64,000 nt of DNA from Phycisphaerae bacterium (GTDB lineage: Bacteria; Planctomycetota; Phycisphaerae; UBA1845): contig JAJDDT010000050.1 of assembly GCA_029260165.1 (NCBI GenBank), positions 1-64,000 on the forward strand, read 5' to 3'. A model generated the notes under the pieces. The model was not told the origin of the DNA and made no database searches. It saw nothing but the letters and a program-made list of their open reading frames with translations. A program made the position numbers and the translations under genes. Below, piece by piece: positions 38,904-49,174 of the stretch. Within the stretch, counting starts at the first letter, position 1, and each line of letters opens with the position of its first letter.

Positions 38904-38964
38904 TCTCCTTTCAATCGGTCAGTTTATCCAAAATCGAAAACAAGTCACCGTTTCTGTCCGACCA

Positions 38965-39180
38965 TCAATGGGGTCGCAATTCTTCGCCAATACCGTCGAC
39001 GAAAAACTCCACGCACCCACAACGCGGGCAGACATAAACGTCAAAATGCTCTTTTGCAACGAAAAACTCGCCGATCTCGCCAAGCCAGCCCCAGTTTGTC
39101 CCCTCATGAAACCGTTTGGTGCCCGTAAACTCCATCGTGACGCTGCAACGCTTGCACTCAACACCCATGTATTCTCCCAT
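38965..39180 (-). CDS. Small zinc-ribbon protein, hypothetical
   Basis: CKRCSVTMEF...VCPRCGCVEFF. Confidence 0.6.
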   Translation of the reverse strand: MGEYMGVECKRCSVTMEFTGTKRFHEGTNWGWLGEIGEFFVAKEHFDVYVCPRCGCVEFFVDGIGEELRPH

Positions 39181-39314
39181 CGTTTCGCTCCCTTCCGGTC
39201 AGCCTCGATTCCGAAAACCTCCCGTCACCGTACCAACGGAGCACCCATTCCGCGATGACAATCCGCTGGCGAATCCGGATCGCAGTGAACCAGAGGGATC
39301 CCCACATGAAAACG

Positions 39315-39725
39315 CTATTTCCTGTTCTTCAACCGTCGGACGAATTTCAACCCGGACCAGATTTCGTCCACCGCGCATATCTTGATATCCACCAAACCAG
39401 TGGCCAACCCCATCTCGCGGACGATCGATTCGGTGACGTCGGTCGAGACACCGGAAGATTTCTTAGGCCAGAATATCCACAACATCCCGTCGCGCGACAA
39501 CGCTTCCGGATAGCGGGCGAGGTCTTTTTCGAGATCCCTGACCCGTTTGGCAAACAGGTGAATGAAATCAAGCCCGGACACCAGTCGTTTCCTGCGATCA
39601 ACCTCATCGGGCAACGGTCCGAGCGTGGCGTCGTAGTCATCGGGCGGCCTGACGATCAGAATCCGGAAGCCCGACCTGATCCCGAGTTTTTTGATGGGCG
39701 GTGTTCCTGAATAACCAGCCGGCAT
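39315..39725 (-). CDS. DUF3052-like family protein
   Basis: GYSGTPPIKKLGIRSGFRILIVRPPDDY...DGMLWIFWPKKSSGVSTDVTE. Confidence 0.75.
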   Translation of the reverse strand: MPAGYSGTPPIKKLGIRSGFRILIVRPPDDYDATLGPLPDEVDRRKRLVSGLDFIHLFAKRVRDLEKDLARYPEALSRDGMLWIFWPKKSSGVSTDVTESIVREMGLATGLVDIKICAVDEIWSGLKFVRRLKNRK

Positions 39726-39767
39726 GATTCATGTCCCTCGTAATGACGGACCGATTATAGCTGCAGA

Positions 39768-40277
39768 ATGGCCAACCTGCAGGGAAAGAAGGATCCGTTG
39801 AGGCGCTGTACCCGTTTAATGCATTTTGGTGTTACGTCATTATTGACAATAGGTTGCGCAATTTTTTCGGCGTCGGGCTGCTCGATGATAACCGCGAGCG
39901 AGCAAATTGAAGCATCGCTGTTCGATCAGGCACGCGATTGGAACAACGGTGATATTGAAGGGTTCATGAAGGGTTATTGGCGATCGCCGGCGCTGACTTT
40001 TTCATCCGGTGGGACCGTCGAACATGGATGGCGACCGACGCTCGAGCGGTATCAGCGGCGGTATCCGACAACTGAAGAAATGGGCCACCTGACGTTTGAC
40101 GGGTTGGAAATCGAATTGCTCGATGAGGATGTCGCGATGGTACTTGGCGAGTGGCTTTTGTTGCGCGCGGACGGAGTGGTCGGCGGGAACTTCACACTCG
40201 TGCTTCGGCGGATATCAGGGCGGTGGAAAATCGTCCACGACCATACGTCTGTGCGGACGTCCGATAACACAGAATAG
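39768..40277 (+). CDS. SnoaL-like/DUF4440 (NTF2 fold) lipoprotein
   Basis: ASLFDQARDWNNGDIEGFMKGYWRSPALTFSSGGTVEHGW; lipobox FSASGC. Confidence 0.75.
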   Translation: MANLQGKKDPLRRCTRLMHFGVTSLLTIGCAIFSASGCSMITASEQIEASLFDQARDWNNGDIEGFMKGYWRSPALTFSSGGTVEHGWRPTLERYQRRYPTTEEMGHLTFDGLEIELLDEDVAMVLGEWLLLRADGVVGGNFTLVLRRISGRWKIVHDHTSVRTSDNTE

Positions 40278-40474
40278 CGTAAATCCGCCCGAACAGCCTC
40301 GCGACGTGTTGGGGTGGTTCGACAATGATTATCCGTAACCCGTTGTTTTTCAACGACTTGCGGCTAATTCAGGAGAACGGTTGCTTCGGAGCGTGGATAG
40401 ACGCTAGGATTTCCCGACCGTGGCGCGGTTCACAATTGGGGTTCATCCGCTACCGATACTGAAATACGAGGACT

Positions 40475-41143
40475 ATGAGGCGGACACACAGGACATTGAT
40501 CGTTGTATTCGCGTCGGCTGCGTTGCTGCCGGCGATTTCGACCCTGGCTGAGGCGGGCAAGGACGGCAGGCACGCCGGGGCCGAGCGGGTATCAGCGGGT
40601 TCGGGGTCTGCTTCTGACCTGCCCGGACGCCGGGCGCGCAGCGGCCGATTGGAGACCGTGTCGAAGGTTGAACTCGACCGGTATATGGGCACATGGTATG
40701 AAATTGCCCGCTTTGACAATCGTTTCCAGCGCGGCACGGTCGCAACGACGAGCGAATTTTTGCGACGTGACGACGGAACGATCGCGGTGACCATGACCGC
40801 GCGCAAACGCGATCTTGACGGCAAGTTGAAAAAATCAAACGCCAGGGGTTGGATCGTCGACAACCCGGCCAACGCAAAATGGAAGGTTCAGTTTGTCTGG
40901 CCTTTTCGGTCGGACTACTGGATCATCGATCTGTGCGACCAATACAGCTACGCTGTGGTCGGTCAGCCGTCACGGAAGAATGTGTGGATCATCAGTCGCG
41001 AACCGGTGATGGAAAAAGCGACGTACGATCGCATCTGCAAGAAGCTGGCGGGGCTGGGATTCGATCCTGCCAAACTCGTGCGAACCCCGCAACCCGATAT
41101 TGGTCAGCCCACCGACGCACACCTCGCGAGTTCCTCAAAATAG
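40475..41143 (+). CDS. Lipocalin family protein (Blc-like)
   Basis: LDRYMGTWYEIARFDNRFQRG; WIIDLCDQYSYAVVGQPSRKNVWIISREP. Confidence 0.93.
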   Translation: MRRTHRTLIVVFASAALLPAISTLAEAGKDGRHAGAERVSAGSGSASDLPGRRARSGRLETVSKVELDRYMGTWYEIARFDNRFQRGTVATTSEFLRRDDGTIAVTMTARKRDLDGKLKKSNARGWIVDNPANAKWKVQFVWPFRSDYWIIDLCDQYSYAVVGQPSRKNVWIISREPVMEKATYDRICKKLAGLGFDPAKLVRTPQPDIGQPTDAHLASSSK

Positions 41144-41175
41144 CGCCGGTCGAGCCGCGATCGCGCTGTCTGCGT

Positions 41176-41886
41176 TTAGTCTCGCGCCTGCATGAACAGG
41201 CGTAACACATACCAGAACATCATGGCGACGGATGCGAAGAGTTCGAGCGAGGCTCCCACATATCGGTCGCGCGGATAATGGTGGAGGATTTTCGAGGTGT
41301 CGTAGAGAATGGCAGCGCCCGCGAAGCACACCATGAGCGCGCTGAACCACGGGCCTAATGTGAATCCCATAATGAGCGAAAGAACGATCGCGACCATGGC
41401 GCAAAGCCCGATCCACATCAGCAAGCCGCGCAGGAACGAGAAATCCTTTCGCGTGACAAACACAATGCCGGTCAACCCGATGAACGCGACGATGGTGAAG
41501 GCGGCTGCGATGCCGATGACACCCGAATAGTATTGGTTGGCCATGTAGAGCAATGGGACAAAGATGATCGCTTCTGCGCCGACAAACATCGCCAGGGCGG
41601 CGTATTGAAGGGCTTTGGACTCGACGTTGTGGGCCAGACGGGTTGCAAACCAACTGACGAGAACGAACCCGCCAATCACGACAAGCCAGCCGCCGGGCAG
41701 GCTCATCAGGGTATTGGTGATGCCCTGAGCTGCGCCGGAGGTAAAGATGGCCATCTCGACGCAGGTGAAGGTGAGAATCGCGCCGACAAGGTGCAGATAG
41801 GTCAGAAAGATGAACCGGGCACGGGCATCTACGGAATCATGCAGGATGGCTCCGGGGGTCGCGGTCGTCTGAAACTGGTTGTACAT
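41176..41886 (-). CDS. Bax inhibitor-1/YccA family membrane protein
   Basis: Seven hydrophobic segments; ALMVCFAGAAILYDTSKILHHY, ASLELFASVAMMFWYVLRLF. Confidence 0.9.
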   Translation of the reverse strand: MYNQFQTTATPGAILHDSVDARARFIFLTYLHLVGAILTFTCVEMAIFTSGAAQGITNTLMSLPGGWLVVIGGFVLVSWFATRLAHNVESKALQYAALAMFVGAEAIIFVPLLYMANQYYSGVIGIAAAFTIVAFIGLTGIVFVTRKDFSFLRGLLMWIGLCAMVAIVLSLIMGFTLGPWFSALMVCFAGAAILYDTSKILHHYPRDRYVGASLELFASVAMMFWYVLRLFMQARD

Positions 41887-42250
41887 GTCGAAGCTCCTGT
41901 GGTCGGGATTGGGCGAACATTGAGTTCTGTGTCGGTCCGAACGGTGTTGAAATTATCGACATCCGATCCGTGAGGCAAGTTCCCGGTCGGGCTGTTCCGG
42001 CGATCCCTGTCGATGGAATCCAACAGTCTTGTATCGAGAAGTCCTGGCTGATTTTGTTGAGAAAACCGGAAAGGACAGCGTCGCAATCGCGTGGCTGCTG
42101 GAATTGACGGTGAGATCCAATTGGCTGATGCGCGTAAGCCTTTTCTGGAAAAGAAGTTAGGAAGTTTCCCGGCGTGGCGACCGGCGTTGAGGCGCGACCT
42201 TTCGGGGGGGGGTTATCTCGATTTTGAAAAAACGAACCGGCTGACAATTC

Positions 42251-42280
42251 TTGACGAAAATGTCCGATGTTGGGTATAAC
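42251..42280 (+). promoter_or_regulatory. Putative promoter upstream of thrS
   Basis: TTGACG-N18-TATAAC. Confidence 0.5.
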
Positions 42281-42480
42281 TGAGCGACGGTCAGCGGGAA
42301 GTTGCCCCTGACCGAGGTCGATGAATTGTGTGTGAGACGGCTCGAAGCCATTTGCGCGTGTATTTACAAGCCATGTTCACAGTTTAGGTCATGTGGGACT
42401 ACTGTGTCGGTTTGTGCGCGCTGACAGCTTTGTGCCGTTCTTTTTTTGATGATTGTGCAACAACGTAGCGGAGCAGACCA

Positions 42481-44694
42481 CTGAAGATCACCCTTCCTGA
42501 CGGCAAAACGCTGGAGTTGGCTGAGGGAACGACCACATATGATGTCGCCAGCGGTATAGGCCCTGGTTTGGCGCGGGCTTCGGTGGCGGGTTATGTAACG
42601 CGAAACGGTGTCGGCGAGATCGTCGATGTGCATCGACCGCTGCCTGGTGATTGCGATCTGCGTATTCTGACCCAGGCCGACGAGGATCAGGACAGTCTGC
42701 ATGTGTTGCGACACAGTTGCGCGCATGTGATGGCCGAGGCGATTTGCAAGCTCTATCCCGACGCGAGGTTGGTCTATGGTCCGCCGGTGGAGGGTGGGTT
42801 CTATTACGATATCGATCTTGATGAATCGATCACGCCCGATGCTTTCGAGCGCATTGAGGCGGAGATGAAACGGATCATCAAGGAGAAGCGCCCGTTCACG
42901 CGGTATGAGATGTCGCGATCGGAAGCGATGCAGAAGCTTGCGGCTGAGGGAAATCGGTACAAGGTGGACAACGCCGAGCGGGCGGATGGCGATGAACTGA
43001 GTTTTTACGTCACCGGTGACAAGCCTGGGGAGCAGTTCGAGGATTTGTGCCGCGGACCGCATGTGCCGACGACGGGGGCGATTGGGGCGTTCAAGGTTCG
43101 GCAGGTGAGTGCTGCCTACTATCGCGGCGATGCCAATGAGAAATCGCTGCAGCGGGTGTATGGGACCGCGTTTTTCAAGAAGGCTTCGTTGCGGGAGTAT
43201 CTGGAGCGTCTGGAAGAGGCGAAAAAGCGTGACCATCGCGTGCTCGGCAGGCAGTTGGAGTTGTTCCATATTGACGAGATGGTCGGGCAGGGGTTGGTGT
43301 TGTGGGCGCCAAACGGGGCGACTATTCGCAAGGAGCTCCAGGATTTTATCTCGGCGGAGCTTCGCAAAACGGGGTATCACGAGGTTTTCACACCGCACAT
43401 CGGCAAGGTCGAGCTGTATCGCACGAGCGGGCATTTTCCCTACTATGAGGATTCGCAGTTTCCGCATTTGATGCCGATTCGCGAAAACGCCAAGCCGTTG
43501 TACAAGTTTTTGCGCGACCTACGGGATGCGTACAAATTGGGGGATGTTGATCGGGAGCGTGATCTCGTTCGGGCGGCGGGGATCAGGGAGAACGAATATC
43601 CGTGGGACGAGCAGGATCCGGTCAAGCGATTTGCGATTGGTCGGCAATTGTGTCAGGAGGGTACGGAGGGGTGTAGTTGTGCGGAGATTTCAAATCGGCT
43701 TGAGAAGCACGGCGACGACAGTTTCGTGCTCAAGCCCATGAACTGCCCGCACCATATCCGTATTTTTGCGAACAAGCCTCACAGTTACCGCGATTTGCCG
43801 GTGCGGTTGGCGGAGTTTGGGACGGTGTATCGCTGGGAGCAGTCGGGCGAGTTGAACGGTATGACGCGTGTTCGCGGTTTCACGCAGGACGACGCCCATA
43901 TATTCTGCACGCAGGAACAGGTGGCCGACGAATTGATTGGCTGCCTTGATCTGGTGAAGACGATTTTCGGTACGCTGGGGATGGAGGATTATCGTGTGCG
44001 GGTGGGTCTTCGGGACCCGGATTCGAGCAAGTACGCCGGGGATGTGGAGCGATGGAGCCTAGCGGAGCAGGCTTGTCGCGAGGCGGCGGCGACACTGGGA
44101 GTCCCGTTTTCGGAGGAGTCGGGTGAAGCGGCATTTTACGGCCCGAAAATTGACTTTATTGTTCGGGATTGCATCGGTCGTGAGTGGCAACTCGGCACCG
44201 TGCAGGTGGACTATTCGTTGCCGGAGCGGTTTGGTTTGTCGTACGTTGGGTCGGACAATCGCGAGCATCGACCGGTGATGATTCATCGGGCACCGTTCGG
44301 GAGCATGGAGCGGTTTGTCGGGATATTGATCGAGCATTTTGCGGGCGAGTTTCCGCTGTGGTTGTCGCCGGTTCAGGTGATTGTGATGTCGATCAGTGAC
44401 AAGAGCGGGCGTTTTGGTCAACAGGTGCATCGTCGCCTGCTTGAGGCGGGTGTTCGGGCGGAATTCGACGCTGCGAGTGAAAAGATCGGGCCTAAGAAGC
44501 ATCGGGCGCGTGCGCGGAAGATTCCGTATATCATTGTGGTTGGTGAGCAGGAAGCGGCTGACGAAACGGTGAACGTGAATGATTCGGGTGGTAAGAATCT
44601 TGGAAATCAATCGGTCGACGATTTTGTCGAGCGATGTGTTGAAGAAATCAAATCGAAAGGGCGCCAGGCCGTTGCTCTAAGCGGAAGCGCATAG
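42481..44694 (+). CDS. thrS: Threonyl-tRNA synthetase (apparent CTG start)
   Basis: Full TGS (KITLPDGKTLELAEGTTTYDVASGIGPGLA) plus catalytic domain; the only in-frame candidate between the TAG at 42466 and the TGS domain is CTG 42481. Confidence 0.95.
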   Translation: MKITLPDGKTLELAEGTTTYDVASGIGPGLARASVAGYVTRNGVGEIVDVHRPLPGDCDLRILTQADEDQDSLHVLRHSCAHVMAEAICKLYPDARLVYGPPVEGGFYYDIDLDESITPDAFERIEAEMKRIIKEKRPFTRYEMSRSEAMQKLAAEGNRYKVDNAERADGDELSFYVTGDKPGEQFEDLCRGPHVPTTGAIGAFKVRQVSAAYYRGDANEKSLQRVYGTAFFKKASLREYLERLEEAKKRDHRVLGRQLELFHIDEMVGQGLVLWAPNGATIRKELQDFISAELRKTGYHEVFTPHIGKVELYRTSGHFPYYEDSQFPHLMPIRENAKPLYKFLRDLRDAYKLGDVDRERDLVRAAGIRENEYPWDEQDPVKRFAIGRQLCQEGTEGCSCAEISNRLEKHGDDSFVLKPMNCPHHIRIFANKPHSYRDLPVRLAEFGTVYRWEQSGELNGMTRVRGFTQDDAHIFCTQEQVADELIGCLDLVKTIFGTLGMEDYRVRVGLRDPDSSKYAGDVERWSLAEQACREAAATLGVPFSEESGEAAFYGPKIDFIVRDCIGREWQLGTVQVDYSLPERFGLSYVGSDNREHRPVMIHRAPFGSMERFVGILIEHFAGEFPLWLSPVQVIVMSISDKSGRFGQQVHRRLLEAGVRAEFDAASEKIGPKKHRARARKIPYIIVVGEQEAADETVNVNDSGGKNLGNQSVDDFVERCVEEIKSKGRQAVALSGSA

Positions 44695-44727
44695 GATAAA
44701 GGGGTTGTTAATGAAAGGAACCTGTTT

Positions 44728-45243
44728 TTGCAAGCCGCTAAAGCAAACCGCGTAAACGAACGAATTCGCATCACGCCCATCAGGGTGATTGACCAGAACA
44801 ACGAGCAGATGGGCGTCCTGCCGACGCATGAGGCGTTGCAGATTGCCCGTGATGCGGGGCTTGATCTCGTTGAGGTGTCGCCGACTGCGAATCCACCTGT
44901 CTGCCGCATTATGGATTACGGCAAACACAAGTACGATCAGGCCAAGAAGAACCGAAAGCAAACCTCTTCAGAACAGGTGCTCAAGGAGCTTCGTTTGCGA
45001 CCGAAAACGGACGATCACGACCGGATGATCAAGATGAAGCGGGCGAAATCGTTTCTGGAGAGTGGTCACAAGGTGCAATTCACGATGCTGTTCCGCGGTC
45101 GCGAGCGATCACACCAGAATCTCGCCCTGGATCGGTTCAATCAGATCGTCGAGGATCTGGGCGAACTGGTGAAGGTCGAACGTGCTGCGCGGGTCGATGG
45201 TCGCCGCATGACCATGGTTCTGGCCCCTGCCAAGAAGGTGTAG
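44728..45243 (+). CDS. infC: Translation initiation factor IF-3 (TTG start)
   Basis: RVNERIRITPIRVIDQNNEQMGVLPTHEALQIARDAGLDLVEVSPTANPPVCRIMDYGKHKYDQAKK. Confidence 0.96.
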   Translation: MQAAKANRVNERIRITPIRVIDQNNEQMGVLPTHEALQIARDAGLDLVEVSPTANPPVCRIMDYGKHKYDQAKKNRKQTSSEQVLKELRLRPKTDDHDRMIKMKRAKSFLESGHKVQFTMLFRGRERSHQNLALDRFNQIVEDLGELVKVERAARVDGRRMTMVLAPAKKV

Positions 45244-45433
45244 CAGTATTAAGTGGTCCATTCGGGGACGATGTCGCGACATCCGATATCGGTTGCAGGA
45301 TGAGCGCGTTTTCCCTATGTTTGGCGTCGGATTTGGAATTTCGGACCGGCCAATCGTGTGTTGACCCCGTGGATTGAAGAAACCGTCGGAGACGGGTCAG
45401 GCCGGCAAATCAACCTGGTGAAAGGCATCAATT

Positions 45434-46588
45434 ATGAGTTTGCATGGGATTATTCCCCCACATGGGGGAAAACTGGTCAATCGAGTTTCGGGAAAAGCGC
45501 AGCCTGAGCCGTTTTCGGGGTCGGAATCGTCGATTGTCCTGATGGAGCGGCAGCAGTGCGATCTGGAGATGATCGCGGTCGGGGCGATGAGTCCGTTGAC
45601 CGGATTTGTCGGTTCCAAAGATTACAACAGCATTTGTGACAATCTGACGCTGACCTGCGGGGCGGCCTGGCCTTTTCCGATCACATGCAGTGTGGACAAG
45701 GGGACGGCTGACGGTCTGAAAATCGGGGACAAAATCGCCTTGCTGGACGATGCGAAGCGGTTGCTGGGTTGGCTGACGCTTGAAGAGAAATACGACCACG
45801 ACAAGGACAAGCAGGCACAGTCGTGCTTTAAGACGACCGAAACCGCGCATCCGGGCGTCAAGGTGTTGATGGAGGAAGGCGATGTTTGTCTGGCGGGACC
45901 GATCGACGTTGTTTGTCCAAGGTATGACGTCGATTTCAAGGAGCATCGCCTGACCCCTGAGCAGACGCGAAAGGCGTTTGCCGACAAGGGTTGGAAGACG
46001 GTTGTCGGGTTTCAGACGCGGAATCCGATTCACCGTGCCCACGAATACCTGACCAAGACGGCGTTGGAGATTTGCGACGGATTGTTGATTCACCCGCTCG
46101 TGGGACAGACGCAGCCTGGCGATATTCCGCCGGACGTTCGCATGAATTGCTACACGACGTTGATTGAGAAGTACTATGTGGCTGACCGGACGATGCTCAC
46201 TGTGTTGCCGGCGGCGATGCGTTACGGTGGGCCTCGCGAGGCGGTCATGCATGCGATTCTGCGTCAGAATTATGGTTGTTCGCATTTCATCGTCGGTCGC
46301 GATCATGCGGGGGTCGGCAGTTACTATGGTACCTATGATGCGCAGGAGATTTTCAACACCTTGCCCGACGGCGCGCTGTCGATCACGACGCTGAATTTTG
46401 AGCATTCTGCGTGGTGCAAGCAGTGCGAGGGGATGACGAGTTCAAAGACGTGTCCGCACGGTCCCCAGGAGAAGATTTTCCTGAGCGGGACCAAGGTTCG
46501 CGAGATGTTGGCCAAGGGTGAGAAGCCACCGATGGAGTTCTCTCGACCTGAGGTTGCGGACATTCTCATCGCATCGATGAAGGGCTAG
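45434..46588 (+). CDS. sat: Sulfate adenylyltransferase
   Basis: LIGAMSPLTGF-like GAMSPLTGFVGSKDY; VVGFQTRNPIHRAHEYLTK; HFIVGRDHAGVGSYYGTYDAQEIF. Confidence 0.95.
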   Translation: MSLHGIIPPHGGKLVNRVSGKAQPEPFSGSESSIVLMERQQCDLEMIAVGAMSPLTGFVGSKDYNSICDNLTLTCGAAWPFPITCSVDKGTADGLKIGDKIALLDDAKRLLGWLTLEEKYDHDKDKQAQSCFKTTETAHPGVKVLMEEGDVCLAGPIDVVCPRYDVDFKEHRLTPEQTRKAFADKGWKTVVGFQTRNPIHRAHEYLTKTALEICDGLLIHPLVGQTQPGDIPPDVRMNCYTTLIEKYYVADRTMLTVLPAAMRYGGPREAVMHAILRQNYGCSHFIVGRDHAGVGSYYGTYDAQEIFNTLPDGALSITTLNFEHSAWCKQCEGMTSSKTCPHGPQEKIFLSGTKVREMLAKGEKPPMEFSRPEVADILIASMKG

Positions 46589-46604
46589 TGGCTGCCGTAT
46601 CGGC

Positions 46605-47651
46605 TTGATGGGTCAAGGCATGAAGCAATCCACGGTGAATACCGACGCAACAGCATCGGTTCCGGCTGATCTGATTCCGACGCTGGATACGTGGGACAGG
46701 CCTGTCGTCGTGGGTCATGTTCGACCCGACGCGGACTGCTTTGGTTCGATGCTCGCGATGGCGTTGTGTTGGCCTGGAGCGAACGGGCCATCTTTGGTCT
46801 CGCTGCCACCGGGTTCGGAATCGCGTCGGTTGTCGTTTCTGGTGGAATGGGCGAATGTTCCCCAAGCGGAGCCGGCGGATTTTTTGAAGGCGGACGGGTT
46901 CATCGTCGTGGACACCGCCAAGGTGTCGCGATGCAACATCGACCCATCGGTGAAGGAATCGTGGCCTGACGGTCGCGGTGTTGTCAACATCGATCATCAT
47001 GCATCCAACACGCTGTTCGGCAATGTGAACTACGTCGATCATGACGCAGGTAGTGCCTGCGAACTGGTCTACCGGGTGATTCGTGAGGCGGGACGGGAGA
47101 TCAACGCGACGGTTGCATCGCTTCTGTACGCCGGGATTCACAGCGACACCATAGGTTTTTCACTTCCGACGACGCGTGCGTCTGCGTTGCGGGCGGCTGC
47201 GGATCTGGTCGCGTGTGGAGCGCGGGTTGAGGAAATCGGTGAGCGATTGTGTCGCGGATTGAGCGAGAGCGAGTTCAACCTCGAACGCGTGATTTACGCC
47301 AATACGAAGATCGTTGCGGATGGTCGGATTGCGTACAGCACGGCTTCTTATGATGAAATCACCGGGGCGGGTTGCGGTGCGGCCGATATCGACGATCAGG
47401 TCAGTATTCCCAGATCGCTCGTCGGTATCGACATGGCTATCCTGCTCACCGAGGGCAAACCCGGACGGACGCGACTCAACATTCGTGGCGAGCGGGGATT
47501 GGACGTGTTGCCGTTTGCGTTGACGCTCGACGGTGGTGGGCACCAGCAGTCGGCTGGCGCGATTATCGACGGGTCCGTGGATGATGCAGCGGCGAAGGTT
47601 CTTCCCAAGGCGATCGCCTACCTCGACGAGCGGGCGAAGCACCGATCCTGA
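46605..47651 (+). CDS. DHH family phosphoesterase (NrnA-like oligoribonuclease/pAp phosphatase)
   Basis: VVGHVRPDADCFGSMLAMA; VNIDHHASNTLFG; DGGGHQQSAGAII. Confidence 0.92.
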   Translation: MMGQGMKQSTVNTDATASVPADLIPTLDTWDRPVVVGHVRPDADCFGSMLAMALCWPGANGPSLVSLPPGSESRRLSFLVEWANVPQAEPADFLKADGFIVVDTAKVSRCNIDPSVKESWPDGRGVVNIDHHASNTLFGNVNYVDHDAGSACELVYRVIREAGREINATVASLLYAGIHSDTIGFSLPTTRASALRAAADLVACGARVEEIGERLCRGLSESEFNLERVIYANTKIVADGRIAYSTASYDEITGAGCGAADIDDQVSIPRSLVGIDMAILLTEGKPGRTRLNIRGERGLDVLPFALTLDGGGHQQSAGAIIDGSVDDAAAKVLPKAIAYLDERAKHRS

Positions 47652-47744
47652 CGTGCGTCAGTCCTGCACGCGACCGGATGCACAAACGACCTGGCTGGAG
47701 CGGTTTCATTGCGAGTGCCGGGGTCCGGGGCAAACTCGCATTGG

Positions 47745-47779
47745 TTGGTTTTCCCGTCACCCACAAGGGGTGACGCTAC
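47745..47779. repeat. Dispersed hairpin element copy 2
   Basis: TTGGTTTTCCCGTCACCCACAAGGGGTGACGCTAC; compare 1219-1253. Confidence 0.55.
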
Positions 47780-47796
47780 ATTGGATTGGAAACGCT

Positions 47797-48381
47797 TCAG
47801 GATCGCCGGTTGCGATAGAGATCGGGCTTGACGACTTCGATCATGGCTTGGGTGTTGAGCGAACCGCCGAGGAATTCGTTGACTGCCTGGGCGATCGGCT
47901 CGGGGTTTTTCAAAACCTCGTTGTAGTCGACGTATTTCATGTCGAAGTTGGGTCGTTCCGCCAACCATGCGTAAACCTTGTCGAGTTGATTCCTGAAATT
48001 ATCGCGAAGTTGATCGGTTGAGAGTCCGCCCTGCGACTTGCCTCGACGTTCGAGCATGATGTTCTGCGAGTCGATTACTTCATCGAGATTGCGACGCATG
48101 AAAACGACGCGGAAGTGGTAATCATCCGGGAGGTCGTACAACAGAAGATAGATCATCTTGACGGATTTTCCGACGGCGGATGGCAGCCACGACGGGTCGT
48201 CTTTGGTTCTCTTGACCGGCTCGAATTCGTAGTAGCCCTGGGGGTTGTCGTCGTCCGCTGCGCGAACGCGATCGGTGATGGCTTCGATGCCGCCCTGATC
48301 GATCATCCGCATCATCATCGACGTGCCTGATCGCGGCAGTCCGGAAACTATGGTAATGGTTTGATCTTTTTGATTCGTCAT
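47797..48381 (-). CDS. Sulfotransferase-like P-loop protein
   Basis: TITIVSGLPRSGTSMMMRMIDQGG; FRVVFMRRNLDEVIDSQ; start trimmed to ATG 48381. Confidence 0.88.
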   Translation of the reverse strand: MTNQKDQTITIVSGLPRSGTSMMMRMIDQGGIEAITDRVRAADDDNPQGYYEFEPVKRTKDDPSWLPSAVGKSVKMIYLLLYDLPDDYHFRVVFMRRNLDEVIDSQNIMLERRGKSQGGLSTDQLRDNFRNQLDKVYAWLAERPNFDMKYVDYNEVLKNPEPIAQAVNEFLGGSLNTQAMIEVVKPDLYRNRRS

Positions 48382-48531
48382 GGTCGTTCCACAAGAATTA
48401 CAATGGGTGTCCGGGGGATCCCACGTTGCCCCGCAAAGGGTGGGGATTGTACGATATTCGTGCCAACATGTCGCGTGGGACAATTTGCGTGCAGGCGGAC
48501 AGGTCGGCAGTATCATGGTTCGCCCGGAACC

Positions 48532-49113
48532 ATGAACGAACTCGCCCCGGACATTCTGTTGGCTGCCTACGCGGAGGGGATTTTCCCGATGGCGGATGAA
48601 AACCAGGAGCTTTTCTGGCTTTCGCCGGACCCGCGTGCCATCCTGCCGCTCGAGGGGTTTCATGCTTCGAGGAATCTTATGAAAAAGTATCGCAACGGAC
48701 CGTACGAGTTTGCGATCGACCGGGCGTTCGAGCGTGTGATTGAGCGATGTGGGGACCGGTGCGAGGGGACGTGGATATCGGATGATATTCGGGAAGCGTT
48801 TACCAGGCTTCACCATTTGGGATTTGCACACAGCGTGGAGACCTGGTGTGGCGGGCGGTTGATCGGGGGTCTTTACGGGGTGTCGATGGGCGGGGTGTTT
48901 TGGGGTGAGTCGATGTTTTTTCACGAGACGGACGGATCAAAGCTGGCGTTGGTGCATCTCGTGCGACGCATGGTCGAGCGGAAAATGACACTTCTGGACG
49001 TGCAGTTCACGACCGGGCATCTCAAGCGGTTCGGGGTGGCTGAGATTCCGCAGGCGGAATACCTGACGCGTCTGAAGAATGCGTTGAGTATTTCGACTGA
49101 TTTTGCCGATTGA
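48532..49113 (+). CDS. aat: Leucyl/phenylalanyl-tRNA--protein transferase
   Basis: LLAAYAEGIFPMADENQELFWLSPDPRAILPLEGFHASRNL; GGLYGVSMGGVFWGESMF; DVQFTTGHLKRFGV. Confidence 0.95.
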   Translation: MNELAPDILLAAYAEGIFPMADENQELFWLSPDPRAILPLEGFHASRNLMKKYRNGPYEFAIDRAFERVIERCGDRCEGTWISDDIREAFTRLHHLGFAHSVETWCGGRLIGGLYGVSMGGVFWGESMFFHETDGSKLALVHLVRRMVERKMTLLDVQFTTGHLKRFGVAEIPQAEYLTRLKNALSISTDFAD

Positions 49114-49174
49114 CCCGAAGACTCTCGTTGAGACCTGGCCACATGCCACCGGCGTGATGAAGACCTTTGCGCTT

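Noticed and set aside
42364-43467. 367-aa minus-strand ORF antisense to thrS
   Set aside because: Shadow ORF of a high-GC coding region; basic low-complexity composition and no recognisable family.
45428-46405. 325-aa minus-strand ORF antisense to sat
   Set aside because: Shadow ORF opposite a clear sulfate adenylyltransferase.
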